Both the position numbers and the translations under genes were made by a program. Below the pieces are notes generated by a model. The model saw nothing but the letters and a program-made list of their open reading frames with translations, had not been told where the DNA came from and did no database searches. Shown piece by piece: positions 48,343-58,186 of a DNA stretch of 64,000 bases; the stretch's first letter is position 1, and the number at the start of each line of letters is the position of its first letter. Source of the DNA: Streptomyces sp. SCSIO 30461 (GTDB lineage Bacteria > Actinomycetota > Actinomycetes > Streptomycetales > Streptomycetaceae); contig NZ_CP146101.1 in NCBI RefSeq assembly GCF_037023745.1, forward strand, positions 6,216,001 to 6,280,000. The letters are read 5' to 3'.

Positions 48343-51090
48343 GTGGCTTCCGGATCCGATCGCAACCCGATCATCATTGGCGGCCTGCCGAGCCAGGTCC
48401 CGGATTTCGATCCGGAGGAGACCCGGGAGTGGCTCGACTCCCTGGACGCCGCCGTCGACCAGCGCGGCCGGGAACGGGCCCGCTATCTCATGCTGCGCCT
48501 GATCGAGCGGGCTCGCGAGAAGCGCGTGGCCGTGCCCGAGATGCGCAGCACGGACTACGTGAACACCATCGCCACCAAGGACGAGCCGTTCTTCCCCGGC
48601 AACGAGGAGATCGAACGCAAGATCCTCAACGCGACCCGCTGGAACGCCGCGGTCATGGTGTCCCGCGCCCAGCGGCCTGGCATCGGCGTCGGCGGCCACA
48701 TCGCGACCTTCGCCTCCTCCGCCTCGCTCTACGACGTCGGCTTCAACCACTTCTTCCGCGGCAAGGACGAGGGCGACGGCGGCGACCAGATCTTCTTCCA
48801 GGGCCACGCCTCGCCCGGGATCTACGCACGCGCCTTTCTGCTGGACCGACTGAACGAGACCCAGCTCGACGCCTTCCGCCAGGAGAAGTCGAAGTACCCG
48901 AACGGGCTGTCCTCCTACCCTCATCCGCGGCTGATGCCGGACTTCTGGGAGTTCCCGACCGTGTCGATGGGCCTCGGCCCACTCGGCGCGATCTACCAGG
49001 CGCGGATGAACCGCTACATGGAGGCCCGCGGGATCGCGGACACCTCCAGGTCGCATGTCTGGGCCTTCCTCGGCGACGGCGAGATGGACGAGCCCGAGTC
49101 GCTGGGCCAGCTGTCCCTGGCCGCCCGCGAGGGTCTGGACAACCTGACCTTCGTGGTCAACTGCAACCTCCAGCGGCTCGACGGCCCGGTGCGCGGAAAC
49201 GGCAAGATCATCCAGGAGCTGGAGTCGATCTTCCGCGGTGCCGGCTGGAACGTGATCAAGCTGATCTGGGACCGCACCTGGGACCCGCTTCTGGCCCAGG
49301 ACCGGGACGGCGTGCTGGTGAACAAGCTGAACACCACGCCTGACGGCCAGTTCCAGACGTATGCCACCGAGACCGGCGACTACATCCGCCGGCACTTCTT
49401 CGGCGACGACCACCGGCTGCGAGCCATGATCGCGAACATGACCGACGCCCAGATCCTGCACCTGGGGCGCGGCGGTCACGACCACAAGAAGATCTTCGCC
49501 GCCTACTCCGCCGCACGCGCCCACAAGGGCCAGCCGACCGTGATCCTCGCCCAGACCGTCAAGGGCTGGACACTCGGACCGAACTTCGAGGGCCGCAACG
49601 CGACCCACCAGATGAAGAAGCTGACGGTCGACGACCTGAAGGGCTTCCGCGACCGGCTGCACCTGCCGATCACGGACGCGCAGTTGGAGAGCGGCCTGCC
49701 GCCGTACTACCACCCGGGCCGCGACTCGGAGGAGATCCAGTACATGCACGACCGCCGCCAGGGCCTGGGCGGATACGTCCCGACCCGGGTCGTGCGGTCG
49801 GAGCCGCTGGCCCTGCCTGACGACTCGGCGTACGCGGCGGTGAAGAAGGGCTCGGGCCAGCAGTCGATCGCCACCACGATGGCGTTCGTCCGACTGCTGA
49901 AGGACCTGATGCGGGACAAGGAGATCGGCAAGCGGTTCGTGCTGATCGCCCCGGACGAGTACCGCACCTTCGGTATGGACTCCTTCTTCCCGAGCGCCAA
50001 GATCTACAACCCGCTCGGGCAGCAGTACGAGGCCGTGGACCGCGAGCTGCTGCTCGCGTACAAGGAGTCGCCGACCGGCCAGATGCTGCACGACGGCATC
50101 TCGGAAGCGGGCTGCACGGCCTCCCTGATCGCCGCGGGTTCCGCCTATGCCACACACGGCGAGCCGCTGATCCCGGTCTATGTCTTCTACTCGATGTTCG
50201 GTTTCCAGCGCACCGGCGACCAGTTCTGGCAGATGGCCGACCAGCTCGCGCGCGGCTTCGTCCTGGGCGCGACCGCCGGCCGGACCACCCTGACCGGAGA
50301 AGGCCTCCAGCACGCCGACGGCCACTCCCAGCTGCTGGCCTCGACCAACCCGGGCTGCGTGGCCTACGACCCTGCCTTCGGCTTCGAGATCGCCCACATC
50401 GTCAGGGACGGTCTGCGCCGGATGTACGGCTCCGACGCCGAACACCCGCACGGTGAGGACGTCTTCTACTACCTGACGGTCTACAACGAGCCGATCCAGC
50501 ACCCGGCCGAGCCCGCAGATGTCGATGTGGACGGCATCCTCAGCGGCATCCACCGCTTCAAGCAGGGCGAGGCAGGCCAGATCCCGGCACAGATCATGGC
50601 GTCCGGTGTCGCGGTGCCGTGGGCCCTGGAGGCGCAGCGGATCCTCGCCGACGAGTGGAACGTACGGGCCGACGTATGGTCCGCGACCTCCTGGAACGAA
50701 CTGCGGCGGGAGGCCGTGGCAGTGGAGGAGCACAATCTGCTTCACCCGGAGGAGGAGCAGCGCGTCCCGTATGTGACGCGGAAGCTCACTGCCGCCGAGG
50801 GCCCGTTCGTGGCCGTGTCGGACTGGATGCGCTCGGTGCCGGACCAGATCGCCCGCTGGGTGCCGGGCCGCTACACCTCGCTGGGCGCGGATGGGTTCGG
50901 TTTCGCGGACACCCGCGGTGCCGCCCGCCGCTACTTCCACATCGACGCCCAGTCGATTGTGCTGGCGGTGCTGACCGAGCTTGCCAGGGACGGCAAGGTG
51001 GACCGCTCGGTGCTCAAGCAGGCCGTGGACCGCTACCAGCTGCTCGATGTGGCGGCGGCCGACCCGGGCTCGGCCGGCGGCGACGCATAG
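48343..51090 (+). CDS. aceE: Pyruvate dehydrogenase E1, homodimeric type
   Basis: 915 residues, full length. The thiamine diphosphate/Mg site is [14 protein letters not shown]...NCNLQRLDG (near residues 245-290). [25 protein letters not shown] and [11 protein letters not shown] with [20 protein letters not shown] follow the E. coli AceE pattern. It decarboxylates pyruvate and acetylates the E2 lipoyl domain. GAAGGA precedes GTG 48343. A strong terminator follows, so it is monocistronic. Confidence 0.95.
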   Translation: MASGSDRNPIIIGGLPSQVPDFDPEETREWLDSLDAAVDQRGRERARYLMLRLIERAREKRVAVPEMRSTDYVNTIATKDEPFFPGNEEIERKILNATRWNAAVMVSRAQRPGIGVGGHIATFASSASLYDVGFNHFFRGKDEGDGGDQIFFQGHASPGIYARAFLLDRLNETQLDAFRQEKSKYPNGLSSYPHPRLMPDFWEFPTVSMGLGPLGAIYQARMNRYMEARGIADTSRSHVWAFLGDGEMDEPESLGQLSLAAREGLDNLTFVVNCNLQRLDGPVRGNGKIIQELESIFRGAGWNVIKLIWDRTWDPLLAQDRDGVLVNKLNTTPDGQFQTYATETGDYIRRHFFGDDHRLRAMIANMTDAQILHLGRGGHDHKKIFAAYSAARAHKGQPTVILAQTVKGWTLGPNFEGRNATHQMKKLTVDDLKGFRDRLHLPITDAQLESGLPPYYHPGRDSEEIQYMHDRRQGLGGYVPTRVVRSEPLALPDDSAYAAVKKGSGQQSIATTMAFVRLLKDLMRDKEIGKRFVLIAPDEYRTFGMDSFFPSAKIYNPLGQQYEAVDRELLLAYKESPTGQMLHDGISEAGCTASLIAAGSAYATHGEPLIPVYVFYSMFGFQRTGDQFWQMADQLARGFVLGATAGRTTLTGEGLQHADGHSQLLASTNPGCVAYDPAFGFEIAHIVRDGLRRMYGSDAEHPHGEDVFYYLTVYNEPIQHPAEPADVDVDGILSGIHRFKQGEAGQIPAQIMASGVAVPWALEAQRILADEWNVRADVWSATSWNELRREAVAVEEHNLLHPEEEQRVPYVTRKLTAAEGPFVAVSDWMRSVPDQIARWVPGRYTSLGADGFGFADTRGAARRYFHIDAQSIVLAVLTELARDGKVDRSVLKQAVDRYQLLDVAAADPGSAGGDA

Positions 51091-51126
51091 GAGCAAGGGC
51101 AGGTACGGACACCGCGGAATACCACG

Positions 51127-51163
51127 GTGGGTGGGGACGGTGCAGGGCACCGTCCCCACCCAC
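51127..51163 (+). terminator. Terminator of aceE
   Basis: A 17-bp perfect stem (51127-51143 / 51147-51163) with a 3-nt loop. Confidence 0.8.
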
Positions 51164-51193
51164 GGCTCCGCTCCGTTGCCTACGATGCGCCGC

Positions 51194-52069
51194 ATGAAGG
51201 AACGATCGGCGCAGCTACGCTGGGAAGCACACACGCAGAACCCCCTGCTGGGTCTAGCGCTGGCGTTCGGGCTGGCGTACGCGGTGCCGATCGTGGCACC
51301 GGACGCCCGGCCTTGGGTGCACCAGCTCTGTGAGACGGTGGAGTGGGTGGTGTGGGGCACCTTCGCCTGCGACTACGTCGTACGGCTGGCACTCGCACCC
51401 CGTAAATGGAACTTCGTCCGCAAGCACCCCCTCGACCTGCTTTCCGTACTGCTGCCGCTGGTGCAGCCGCTGCGACTGCTGCGCATGGTCGCAACGCTGA
51501 TGCTGGTCGGCCGGCGCGCCAGGATGGCGACGCAGATCACGCTGACCACCTATGTGGCGGGCGCTGTGATCGGCCTGCTGATGTTCGGTTCGCTCGCGGT
51601 GCTGCACGTCGAGCGGACCGCGCCGAACGGGAACATCAAGACGCTCGGCGACGCCGTGTGGTGGTCGTTCACGACGATGACGACCGTCGGCTACGGCGAC
51701 CACGCACCGACCACCGGTATGGGCCGGGTACTGGCGGTGGGTCTGATGCTGTCCGGTATCGCCCTCCTGGGTGTGGTCACGGCCAACATCGCCGCATGGT
51801 TCATCGCCCGCTTCGAACGAGACGACGCGGAGGAGCGCCGTCAGACGGCCCTGCTTGAGGCACTGACCCTGGAGGTCGGTCAGCTGCGGGCGGAAGTGGC
51901 GCGGCTGTCCGGGGCGACGGGGGCGAGGACGGGGACGGTGGAGGTGAACGCGGCAAGGCAGGTGGACGCCGCACTCCCCACGCAGGCGACGGACGCGCTG
52001 CACCCTGCGCAGTCGGCACCCGAACGGAATCCCGCCTCTGGGACACCCCACGAACCAGGCCGCATCTGA
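51194..52069 (+). CDS. Voltage-gated-like potassium channel protein
   Basis: 291 residues. Helices in the first 120 residues resemble a reduced voltage sensor (FACDYVVRLALAPRKWNFV, RLLRMVATLMLVGRRARM). The pore has SFTTMTTVGYGDHAP with the TVGYGD selectivity filter (about 165-170) and a following helix; the last 90 residues are a charged cytoplasmic tail with a short coiled coil (LEALTLEVGQLRAEVARLS). ATG 51194 sits 7 bp after a TACGAT box and lacks a Shine-Dalgarno, so it is probably leaderless; ATG 51185 is possible. Confidence 0.88.
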   Translation: MKERSAQLRWEAHTQNPLLGLALAFGLAYAVPIVAPDARPWVHQLCETVEWVVWGTFACDYVVRLALAPRKWNFVRKHPLDLLSVLLPLVQPLRLLRMVATLMLVGRRARMATQITLTTYVAGAVIGLLMFGSLAVLHVERTAPNGNIKTLGDAVWWSFTTMTTVGYGDHAPTTGMGRVLAVGLMLSGIALLGVVTANIAAWFIARFERDDAEERRQTALLEALTLEVGQLRAEVARLSGATGARTGTVEVNAARQVDAALPTQATDALHPAQSAPERNPASGTPHEPGRI

Positions 52070-52158
52070 CGCCCTGCCCCAGGAGTCCCGTCTGGCCCTG
52101 CTCCCAGGAGTGGGGCCACGGCCGAGAATGGTCCGTGTCTCCCGGCCACGTGTCCCAG

Positions 52159-52590
52159 CTACGTCTCCCACACCTTGAACGCCCGCACCCGGTAGGGGGA
52201 CTGCGGCACCCAGGTGCCACCGCCCGGATAGGTCTCGAACTCGCCCGTCTCGGCGCACTCCGCCGACTGGTAGGTGGTGACGGGCCGTCCGGTGCGGTTT
52301 GCGAGAGCCAGCGCCGTGGTGCCGACGGGCAGCGTGGCGCATGACTCGATATCGAGACCGGACAGCTCGTACACCTGCCGGGGCCCGGTGAAATCCGGTC
52401 TCTCCCAGAGGCAGAGCTCACCCGCGGCGCAGGGACCCAGCGGCACCCGGTCGGTCGCGGCCGACCCGGCCGAGCCCGGCACCTCGGGTGCCGCGGGTGC
52501 CGCGGGTGCCGCGGGTGCCGCGGGTGCCGCGGCAGCGAGCACGGTGAAGACAGCAAGCAGTGTGAGGGCGGCGGGAAGTGTCGTACGCAT
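52159..52590 (-). CDS. Secreted peptidase-inhibitor-like protein (family I36)
   Basis: 143 residues: signal peptide (RTTLPAALTLLAVF...), an AAP-repeat linker, then a beta/gamma-crystallin-like domain: CAAGELCLWERPDFTGPRQVYE, ESCATLP, ANRTGRPVTTYQSAEC and RVRAFKVW. This matches small Streptomyces proteins of inhibitor family I36 (metalloprotease inhibitor SMPI relatives). Four Cys form likely disulfides. ATG 52590 has a weak Shine-Dalgarno. Confidence 0.78.
   Translation of the reverse strand: MRTTLPAALTLLAVFTVLAAAAPAAPAAPAAPAAPEVPGSAGSAATDRVPLGPCAAGELCLWERPDFTGPRQVYELSGLDIESCATLPVGTTALALANRTGRPVTTYQSAECAETGEFETYPGGGTWVPQSPYRVRAFKVWET
52486..52530. repeat. 9-bp tandem repeat x5 in the I36-like gene
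   Basis: GGGTGCCGC repeated five times without change; on the minus strand it encodes Ala-Ala-Pro units between signal peptide and domain. Confidence 0.85.
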
Positions 52591-52788
52591 ATGGATCAAC
52601 CCCCGTGTCGTTACGTGCACGCAATGACGCATGCCGTATACGCAGAGTGACCGGCTCCCACGGTGTGGCGGAAGGCCTGACGGGCGAGTTCATCCTCACG
52701 AGTGACCGCGCCACAGGCGCCCCCGGACGCGTGATCTCTCTCACGGTCTTCGTGACTGCCGTCGAGGGCCCCCTAGGCTGTCCCCTCA

Positions 52789-54000
52789 GTGACTCCCCTC
52801 GACTCGACTCCCCCACTCAACGTCTGGCGCGCCCTGCTCGCTCTTGCCGTCGTGTTCGTGCTGCTCGCGACCACCGGTTGGACCGCAGTACGAGATCAGC
52901 CCGGTCCCGGTGAGCCCAGGGACATCGCACTCGCCGCCTGGGCCAAGGACCGGATCAGGTCCCGCGCTCTGCCCGACGCCAACGCCACGCCCGAGCGACT
53001 GGCACGGTTCTTCGCTTCCACGGACATGCGAAGCGCGAGGGAGATCGCGGACCGGCACCCCTTGATCGTGGGCAACCTCGACGGCGCCCCGGTCACGCTG
53101 CGCTACCGCGCCAACCGGACGGCGCTGACCGAGGCACTCCGCGTGGAGGAGTCGCGTACGCATGATGCCCGGCTCTCCGCCGAGGGCCGGGGCGAGGCGA
53201 GGCGGCGGATGCACCGGTTCACCTCCCTGCTGCAGCCCGGTCGCCAGATCCTGGCCTTCGACCCCTCGGGCAAAGGCCGCGTCGCCGAGGTCTTCGGCGA
53301 CCTCGAACGCGCGCAGCGGGTCTCGGTCGTCGTACCCGGCGTCGACACCAATCTGCTGACCTTCGAGAGGACCAACCGTAAGTACACGGCACCGGTGGGC
53401 ATGGCACAGTCCCTCTACGAAGCCGAACGGACCGCCTCACCCACCACTCGGACCGCCGTGATCGCCTGGGCCGACTACAGCGCTCCGACCGGGGTGGGTC
53501 TGGACGCCTCGACCGGCAGGCTCGCCGCGACCGGCGCCGACCGGCTCGTGGCGCTGACCCGTTCGCTGCCCGGCACCGCCCGGGTATCGCTGTTCTGCCA
53601 CAGCTACGGCTCGGTGGTCTGCGGTGTCGCCGCCAGTGAACTGCCGCGGCGGGTCGGCGACCTGGCGGTCGCAGGCAGCCCGGGGATGCGAGCCGAGAGC
53701 GCGGCACGGCTCAGGACCACGGCCCGGGTGTGGGCCATGCGCGACAGCGACGACTGGATCCAGGACGTGCCCTATCTGGAGGTCGGCGGGCTCGGCCACG
53801 GCGCGGACCCGGTCACACCCGAGTTCGGGGCGCGGGTGCTGTCCGCGACGGGCGCGGTGGGGCACGCCGGGTACTTCGAGCCCGGCACCGAGAGCCTGGC
53901 CAACTTCGCCGAGATAGGCGTCGGCGCATACGGCGCGGTGAGCTGCGCGGATGGTGTCGGCGCCTGCCGCGCCGGACTCCAGGCGCTGAACACGGCCTGA
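52789..54000 (+). CDS. Alpha/beta-hydrolase (DUF1023-type), membrane-anchored or secreted
   Basis: 403 residues. An N-terminal helix (about 12-33) anchors or exports it. The catalytic domain has VSVVVPGVDTNLLTFER, WADYSAP and the nucleophile elbow LFCHSYGSVVCG (Ser about 266), followed by VAGSPGM and a late VGHAGYFEPGT with the His. The substrate is unknown; DUF1023 members are common secreted esterase-like proteins of actinobacteria. The GTG 52789 start is probably leaderless (TAGGCT box 9 bp upstream). Confidence 0.82.
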   Translation: MTPLDSTPPLNVWRALLALAVVFVLLATTGWTAVRDQPGPGEPRDIALAAWAKDRIRSRALPDANATPERLARFFASTDMRSAREIADRHPLIVGNLDGAPVTLRYRANRTALTEALRVEESRTHDARLSAEGRGEARRRMHRFTSLLQPGRQILAFDPSGKGRVAEVFGDLERAQRVSVVVPGVDTNLLTFERTNRKYTAPVGMAQSLYEAERTASPTTRTAVIAWADYSAPTGVGLDASTGRLAATGADRLVALTRSLPGTARVSLFCHSYGSVVCGVAASELPRRVGDLAVAGSPGMRAESAARLRTTARVWAMRDSDDWIQDVPYLEVGGLGHGADPVTPEFGARVLSATGAVGHAGYFEPGTESLANFAEIGVGAYGAVSCADGVGACRAGLQALNTA

Positions 54001-54016
54001 GACCCGCCAGGTCTGA

Positions 54017-54125
54017 GGCTTGAGGGACCGGGCGGACCAGGCCTGAGAACCGGAAGGGCCAAACCTGAGAACCGGGCGGACCAAGCCTGAGGGTCTGGCC
54101 GGACGCCTGAGGCCCGATGCTCGAC
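54017..54125. repeat. About 22-bp imperfect tandem repeat x5 after the hydrolase gene
   Basis: A GGCCTGAG-like core recurs at 54017, 54040, 54062, 54084 and 54104, each followed by a variable AACCGGGCGGACCA-like part. It fills the 3' intergenic space. Confidence 0.7.
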
Positions 54126-54246
54126 ACACGGTCCTGCAGAGGCGGGCGTTCGTGCCGTGCGCGATACGCCCCCGAAGTACGCCGAGGTCCGTCCATGGCT
54201 CTTTCGGGGGGCGACGCGCCCGCGTACGCCGCCTACGATGAGGCGC

Positions 54247-55131
54247 ATGGGTGATGTGCTGGCCGGAAACCATGCCGACTGGGAGTTCGAACGGGACTCC
54301 GTACTCATCCGCTTCGCACGGGGAAATCGCGGCACACCGAAGCTGTTCCAGGTTTTGGGCGAACGACGCGTCCCCCTCGAAGCGCTGGAGTCGGTGACGC
54401 TCTACCCGGGCAAGCGCGGCACGATCGTGCTGCGCGCGGTGCCGAGACCGGGCGCCGATCCGCTGATCGACGCCGCCGACGGCCAGCTCCCGGAGAACTG
54501 CGACCCCTACCGGTTGGTGCTGCCCGCCGACCGCGAGCTGATCGCCGAGTACTACGCGGACCAACTCCGCGCCGTGCTGCCCGGTCCTGGTGGGGGCGCG
54601 GTCCCCGCGGCTTCGTACCTGGTGCAGTCCGTCGAGGCACCGCTCCAGTTCAAGGCCTACGACGGCAAGGCCTCGTTCGATGGCGAGAAAGTGACGTTCC
54701 GCTGGTCCTGGACGGGCGCTTCGTCCGCCAAGTGGAAGGCCGGTGACCAGACCTTCGCGGTGTCCGAGCTGACCGGCGTGGAGTGGCGCTCCCCCGATGT
54801 CTTCGACGGGTACCTGCGGCTGCTGCGCCGCCCCGGTGACCCCGCCCTGGACGGCATCCCTCCGGGTACCCCGCCCGCGCAGGCCGACAAGGACCCGGCC
54901 GCGGTGGTGTTCGGCCTCGGATACGGGCCGGTCCATGAGTCGCTGCCATTCGCCGCGGCCGTGCTGGAGGCGATACGCGGCACTTCGTCGTCCATGGCTC
55001 CGGTGCCGTCCGCGCATGACCCGGCAGGGGTCGCGGAGCGGATGAGGCACCTCGGGGAGCTGCACAGCGCGGGGCTGGTGACGGACGAGGAGTTCCGCGC
55101 GAAGAAGGCGGAGTTGCTGGCAGAGCTGTAG
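54247..55131 (+). CDS. DUF4429 protein with C-terminal SHOCT domain
   Basis: 294 residues. Two similar halves (about 5-105 and 120-240) have the beta pattern of DUF4429 (FERDSVLIRFARG...LPLEALESVTLYPG and YDGKASFDGEKVTFRWSW...LTGVEWRSP), related to PH-like folds. The last 40 residues are a SHOCT motif (ERMRHLGELHSAGLVTDEEFRAKKAELLAEL). Cytoplasmic; function unknown. ATG 54247 follows a TACGAT box at 7 bp, suggesting a leaderless mRNA. Confidence 0.83.
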   Translation: MGDVLAGNHADWEFERDSVLIRFARGNRGTPKLFQVLGERRVPLEALESVTLYPGKRGTIVLRAVPRPGADPLIDAADGQLPENCDPYRLVLPADRELIAEYYADQLRAVLPGPGGGAVPAASYLVQSVEAPLQFKAYDGKASFDGEKVTFRWSWTGASSAKWKAGDQTFAVSELTGVEWRSPDVFDGYLRLLRRPGDPALDGIPPGTPPAQADKDPAAVVFGLGYGPVHESLPFAAAVLEAIRGTSSSMAPVPSAHDPAGVAERMRHLGELHSAGLVTDEEFRAKKAELLAEL

Positions 55132-55153
55132 CCGGTCCCGCGCATCGTGCGCG

Positions 55154-55185
55154 GTGCGGTGTCATACCGGGGTATGACACCGCAC
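55154..55185. promoter_or_regulatory. Perfect 15-bp inverted repeat upstream of the NarL-type two-component genes
   Basis: Arms 55154-55168 and 55171-55185 pair perfectly around GG, containing GTCATACC/GGTATGAC. A third GGTATGAC half-site lies at 55196-55203. It may be an operator for the response regulator encoded downstream, or the terminator of the DUF4429 gene. Confidence 0.6.
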
Positions 55186-55240
55186 TCGGGCCCCCGGTAT
55201 GACGAACCGACCGGATCCGGCACCTACCCTTGACCGGGCC

Positions 55241-56575
55241 ATGCCCCAGACGAACCCTCCCCTCCGCCGGTACGCCATCGAGGCGCTGCGCGGTCTCGCG
55301 CACCCCTCGCCGCCACCGGCCGCACCGCCCGCCGGCTCTCCCCGGCGGTGGCGGCACAGGGTCCCCTACTTCCTCGTGTGCGTGATCACCGCGATCTTGC
55401 TGCCCACGACGGCGTTCCATCTCATCGAGCTGTACGGGGCCAATCGCGGGCTCGCCCAACTGCTCGCCGTCGGCACCGCCGGACCGCTGCTGATGATCGT
55501 GCACCGGCCGCTCCAGGCCTGGTGGATCATCTTCAGCTTCGACATCGTCTGCGCGCTCAACCTGGCAGGCACCGCCGACCACGCCATCTGGCCATGGCCG
55601 CCGCCGATCATCATCGGCTACCTCTTCCTGATGCTGGCTCTCGCCCTGCGCGAGCCACGCCGCACACTTGTCGCGGTGTGGCTGCTGACCGGCGTGGTCG
55701 GTTTCCTGCTGAGCCAGACCGCGACACCCGTCCCGGACGGGCGCGGCAACAGCGGCGGCGACGTGCTGCTCTTCGTGCTGAGCGGTGTGGTGCTGTTCAT
55801 CGGCGCGGCCATCCGCGAACGCCGTGACGCCCAGCGCAGGCTGGCGGAGCAGGAGACCATCAGTGAGGCGGAGCGCGCCCGGCGCACGCTCCTGGAGGAA
55901 CGGACCCGGATCGCGCGGGAGTTGCACGACGTAGTGGCGCACCACATGTCCGTGATCACCGTGCAGGCCGACTCGGCGCCGTACCGGATCGACGGCTTGC
56001 CCGACGCGGCCCGCGAGGAGTTCGCCACGATCGCCATCAGCGCCAGGGAGTCGCTCACCGAGATGCGCCGCCTGCTGTCCGTGCTGCGCAGCGAGGGTTC
56101 CGAGGGGGAGCGGGCACCGCAGCCCGGACTCGACCGGATCCAGCAGCTGGTCGAGGCGACGGTTCGCGCCGGGGTGCCGGTCGCGCTGTCGCTCCAGTCG
56201 GGGCTGACCGAGTCGGACGACATTCCGCAGTCGGTGGACCTGTCGGCGTACCGCATCGTGCAGGAGGCGCTCGCGAACGTCGTACGCCATGCCCCGGGTA
56301 CGACGACCCGTGTGTCGGTGACCGCCGACGACGGCCATCTGACCGTTCTCGTGGTCAACGCAGCGGCGACCGAGCCCGTGGCGGTGCTGGAGAGCGCGGG
56401 GACCGGGCACGGTCTGGTGGGCATGCGGGAACGCGTACGGCTGGCCGGCGGCACCCTGGACACCGGGCCACTGCCGGACGGCGGCTTCCGAGTGGCCGCA
56501 CGGATGCCGCTCGCACCCGGTGCCTCCCGTACTCCCGCCCAGTCCACTGTGCCGACCGCGAAGGACCCCCAGTGA
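55241..56575 (+). CDS. Sensor histidine kinase, NarX/LiaS (HisKA_3) type
   Basis: About 444 residues. Six helices in the first 190 residues form the sensor; a linker helix leads to the HisKA_3 dimerisation domain with the phosphorylated His in ARELHDVVAHHMSV, and the ATPase has the N-box QEALANVVRHA and G-box GTGHGLVGMRERV. It phosphorylates the regulator encoded downstream (4-bp overlap). The frame starts at ATG 55199, but that codon lies in a GGTATGAC repeat; ATG 55241, 10 bp after TACCCT, is preferred. Confidence 0.87.
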   Translation: MPQTNPPLRRYAIEALRGLAHPSPPPAAPPAGSPRRWRHRVPYFLVCVITAILLPTTAFHLIELYGANRGLAQLLAVGTAGPLLMIVHRPLQAWWIIFSFDIVCALNLAGTADHAIWPWPPPIIIGYLFLMLALALREPRRTLVAVWLLTGVVGFLLSQTATPVPDGRGNSGGDVLLFVLSGVVLFIGAAIRERRDAQRRLAEQETISEAERARRTLLEERTRIARELHDVVAHHMSVITVQADSAPYRIDGLPDAAREEFATIAISARESLTEMRRLLSVLRSEGSEGERAPQPGLDRIQQLVEATVRAGVPVALSLQSGLTESDDIPQSVDLSAYRIVQEALANVVRHAPGTTTRVSVTADDGHLTVLVVNAAATEPVAVLESAGTGHGLVGMRERVRLAGGTLDTGPLPDGGFRVAARMPLAPGASRTPAQSTVPTAKDPQ

Positions 56576-57252
56576 CGATCCGCGTGATCATCGTCGATGA
56601 CCAGGCCATGGTGCGCGCGGGGTTCGCCGCGCTGCTGTCCGCGCAGGCGGACATCGACGTCGTGGGCGAGGCACCGGACGGCCGCGCGGGTGTCCGGACC
56701 GCCCGCACCACCCACCCCGACGTGGTCCTGATGGACGTGCGGATGCCGGAACTCGACGGGCTCGCGGCGGCCCGGGAGATCCTCTCGCCGCCGCCGGGCG
56801 TGGTCCATGTGCCGAAGGTGCTGATGCTGACCACCTTCGACGTGGACGACTATGTCCACGAGGCGCTGCGCGCGGGTGCTTCGGGGTTTCTGCTCAAGGA
56901 CGCGCCACCGGCCGACCTGATCTCGGCGGTACGGGTGGTGGCCGCCGGCGAGGCACTCCTCGCGCCCTCGGTGACCCGCCGTCTGATCGCGGACTTCGCG
57001 GCACAGCGCCCCGCCCCGCGCGGGGGGCGCGCGGCGCTGCGGCTCGGCGGGCTCACCCCGCGTGAGACGGAGGTGCTGGAGCTGATCGCGCGGGGGTTGT
57101 CGAACCTGCAGATAGCGGAGCAGCTGGTCGTCGCCGAGCAGACGGTGAAGACACATGTGGGACGGGTACTGGCGAAGCTGGGTCTGCGGGACAGGGCGCA
57201 GGCGGTGATCTTCGCCTACGAGTCGGGGCTCGTACGGCCCGGCGGGGCGTGA
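56572..57252 (+). CDS. NarL/LuxR-family response regulator
   Basis: 226 residues. The receiver domain has IIVDDQAMVRAGF, the phosphorylated Asp in VVLMDVRMPELDG (about 54) and the Lys in FLLKDAPP. The LuxR-type DNA-binding domain is at about 155-215 (LTPRETEVLELIARGLSNLQIAEQLVVAEQTVKTHVGRVLAKLGLRDR). GTG 56572 overlaps the kinase stop. Targets unknown; the palindrome upstream of the kinase is a candidate. Confidence 0.92.
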   Translation: MTIRVIIVDDQAMVRAGFAALLSAQADIDVVGEAPDGRAGVRTARTTHPDVVLMDVRMPELDGLAAAREILSPPPGVVHVPKVLMLTTFDVDDYVHEALRAGASGFLLKDAPPADLISAVRVVAAGEALLAPSVTRRLIADFAAQRPAPRGGRAALRLGGLTPRETEVLELIARGLSNLQIAEQLVVAEQTVKTHVGRVLAKLGLRDRAQAVIFAYESGLVRPGGA

Positions 57253-57356
57253 GCGGTACGGACGACCGCGACGGCGGCGTGAGCCGCACGGGCCCCCAGA
57301 GCGACGGCCACCACGCGCTTCAGGATCGTGGGACCGCGTCCTTTAGGGTCGTACGC

Positions 57357-58181
57357 ATGCAGAGCCTCGCGTTGATCGGGAACTGGCCCGTACCCACCGC
57401 CGCCGTCGCGGTCGTCCGTGCGGACGGCACCGTCGCCGGGACCCGCGGTCCCACGGCACACCGCTTCCCGCTCGCCTCGGTCACCAAGCCGCTCGCCGCC
57501 TACGCCGCGCTCGTCGCGTACGAGGAAGGCGCCGTGGAGCTGGATGAGCCCGCGGGGCCCGATGGGGCCACCGTGCGGCATCTGCTCGCGCACACCAGCG
57601 GGCTGGCGTTCGACGAGCACCGGACCGTGGCCGCGCCGGGGACCCGGAGGCTCTACTCGAACGCGGGCTTCGAGGTGCTCGGCGACCACATCGCCAAGGC
57701 CACCGACATCCCGTTCGCGGAGTATCTGCGGCAGGCGGTGCTGGAGCCCCTGGGGATGACGTCCACGACGCTGGACGGTTCGCCCGCGAAGGACGGCGTG
57801 TCCACGGTGGACGACCTGGTGCGGTTCGCGGCTGAGGTGCAGGCGCCGAGGCTGCTCGATCCGCGCACCGTACTGGAAGCGATGTCCGTGGTGCACCCGG
57901 GTCTGTCGGGTGTCCTGCCGGGCTACGGGCACCAGAAGCCCAACGACTGGGGCCTCGGCTTCGAGATCCGGGACTCCAAGTCGCCGCATTGGACGGGTGT
58001 ATCGTCATCCCCGCGCACCTTCGGGCATTTCGGACAGTCCGGTACGTTCCTATGGGTCGATCCGGACGCCCGCGCGGCCTGTGTGGCGCTGACCGACCGG
58101 GCCTTCGGACCATGGGCGGTCGAGGCATGGCCGCCGTTCACCGACGCGGTGCTCGCCGAGCTGCGGGCCGCCGCAGGCTGA
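57357..58181 (+). CDS. Serine hydrolase, class C beta-lactamase-like
   Basis: 274 residues. Penicillin-recognising-enzyme motifs: SVTK (Ser about 42, Lys 45), YSN (about 101-103) and HFG near the end. No signal peptide, so cytoplasmic and more likely an esterase or peptidase than a secreted lactamase. ATG 57357 is 7 bp after TAGGGT, consistent with leaderless expression; the upstream frame is not coding-like. Confidence 0.84.
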   Translation: MQSLALIGNWPVPTAAVAVVRADGTVAGTRGPTAHRFPLASVTKPLAAYAALVAYEEGAVELDEPAGPDGATVRHLLAHTSGLAFDEHRTVAAPGTRRLYSNAGFEVLGDHIAKATDIPFAEYLRQAVLEPLGMTSTTLDGSPAKDGVSTVDDLVRFAAEVQAPRLLDPRTVLEAMSVVHPGLSGVLPGYGHQKPNDWGLGFEIRDSKSPHWTGVSSSPRTFGHFGQSGTFLWVDPDARAACVALTDRAFGPWAVEAWPPFTDAVLAELRAAAG

Positions 58182-58186
58182 GCCGC

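Noticed and set aside
47863..51360. 1165-codon minus-strand ORF
   Set aside because: Antisense shadow of aceE, which has unmistakable enzyme motifs.
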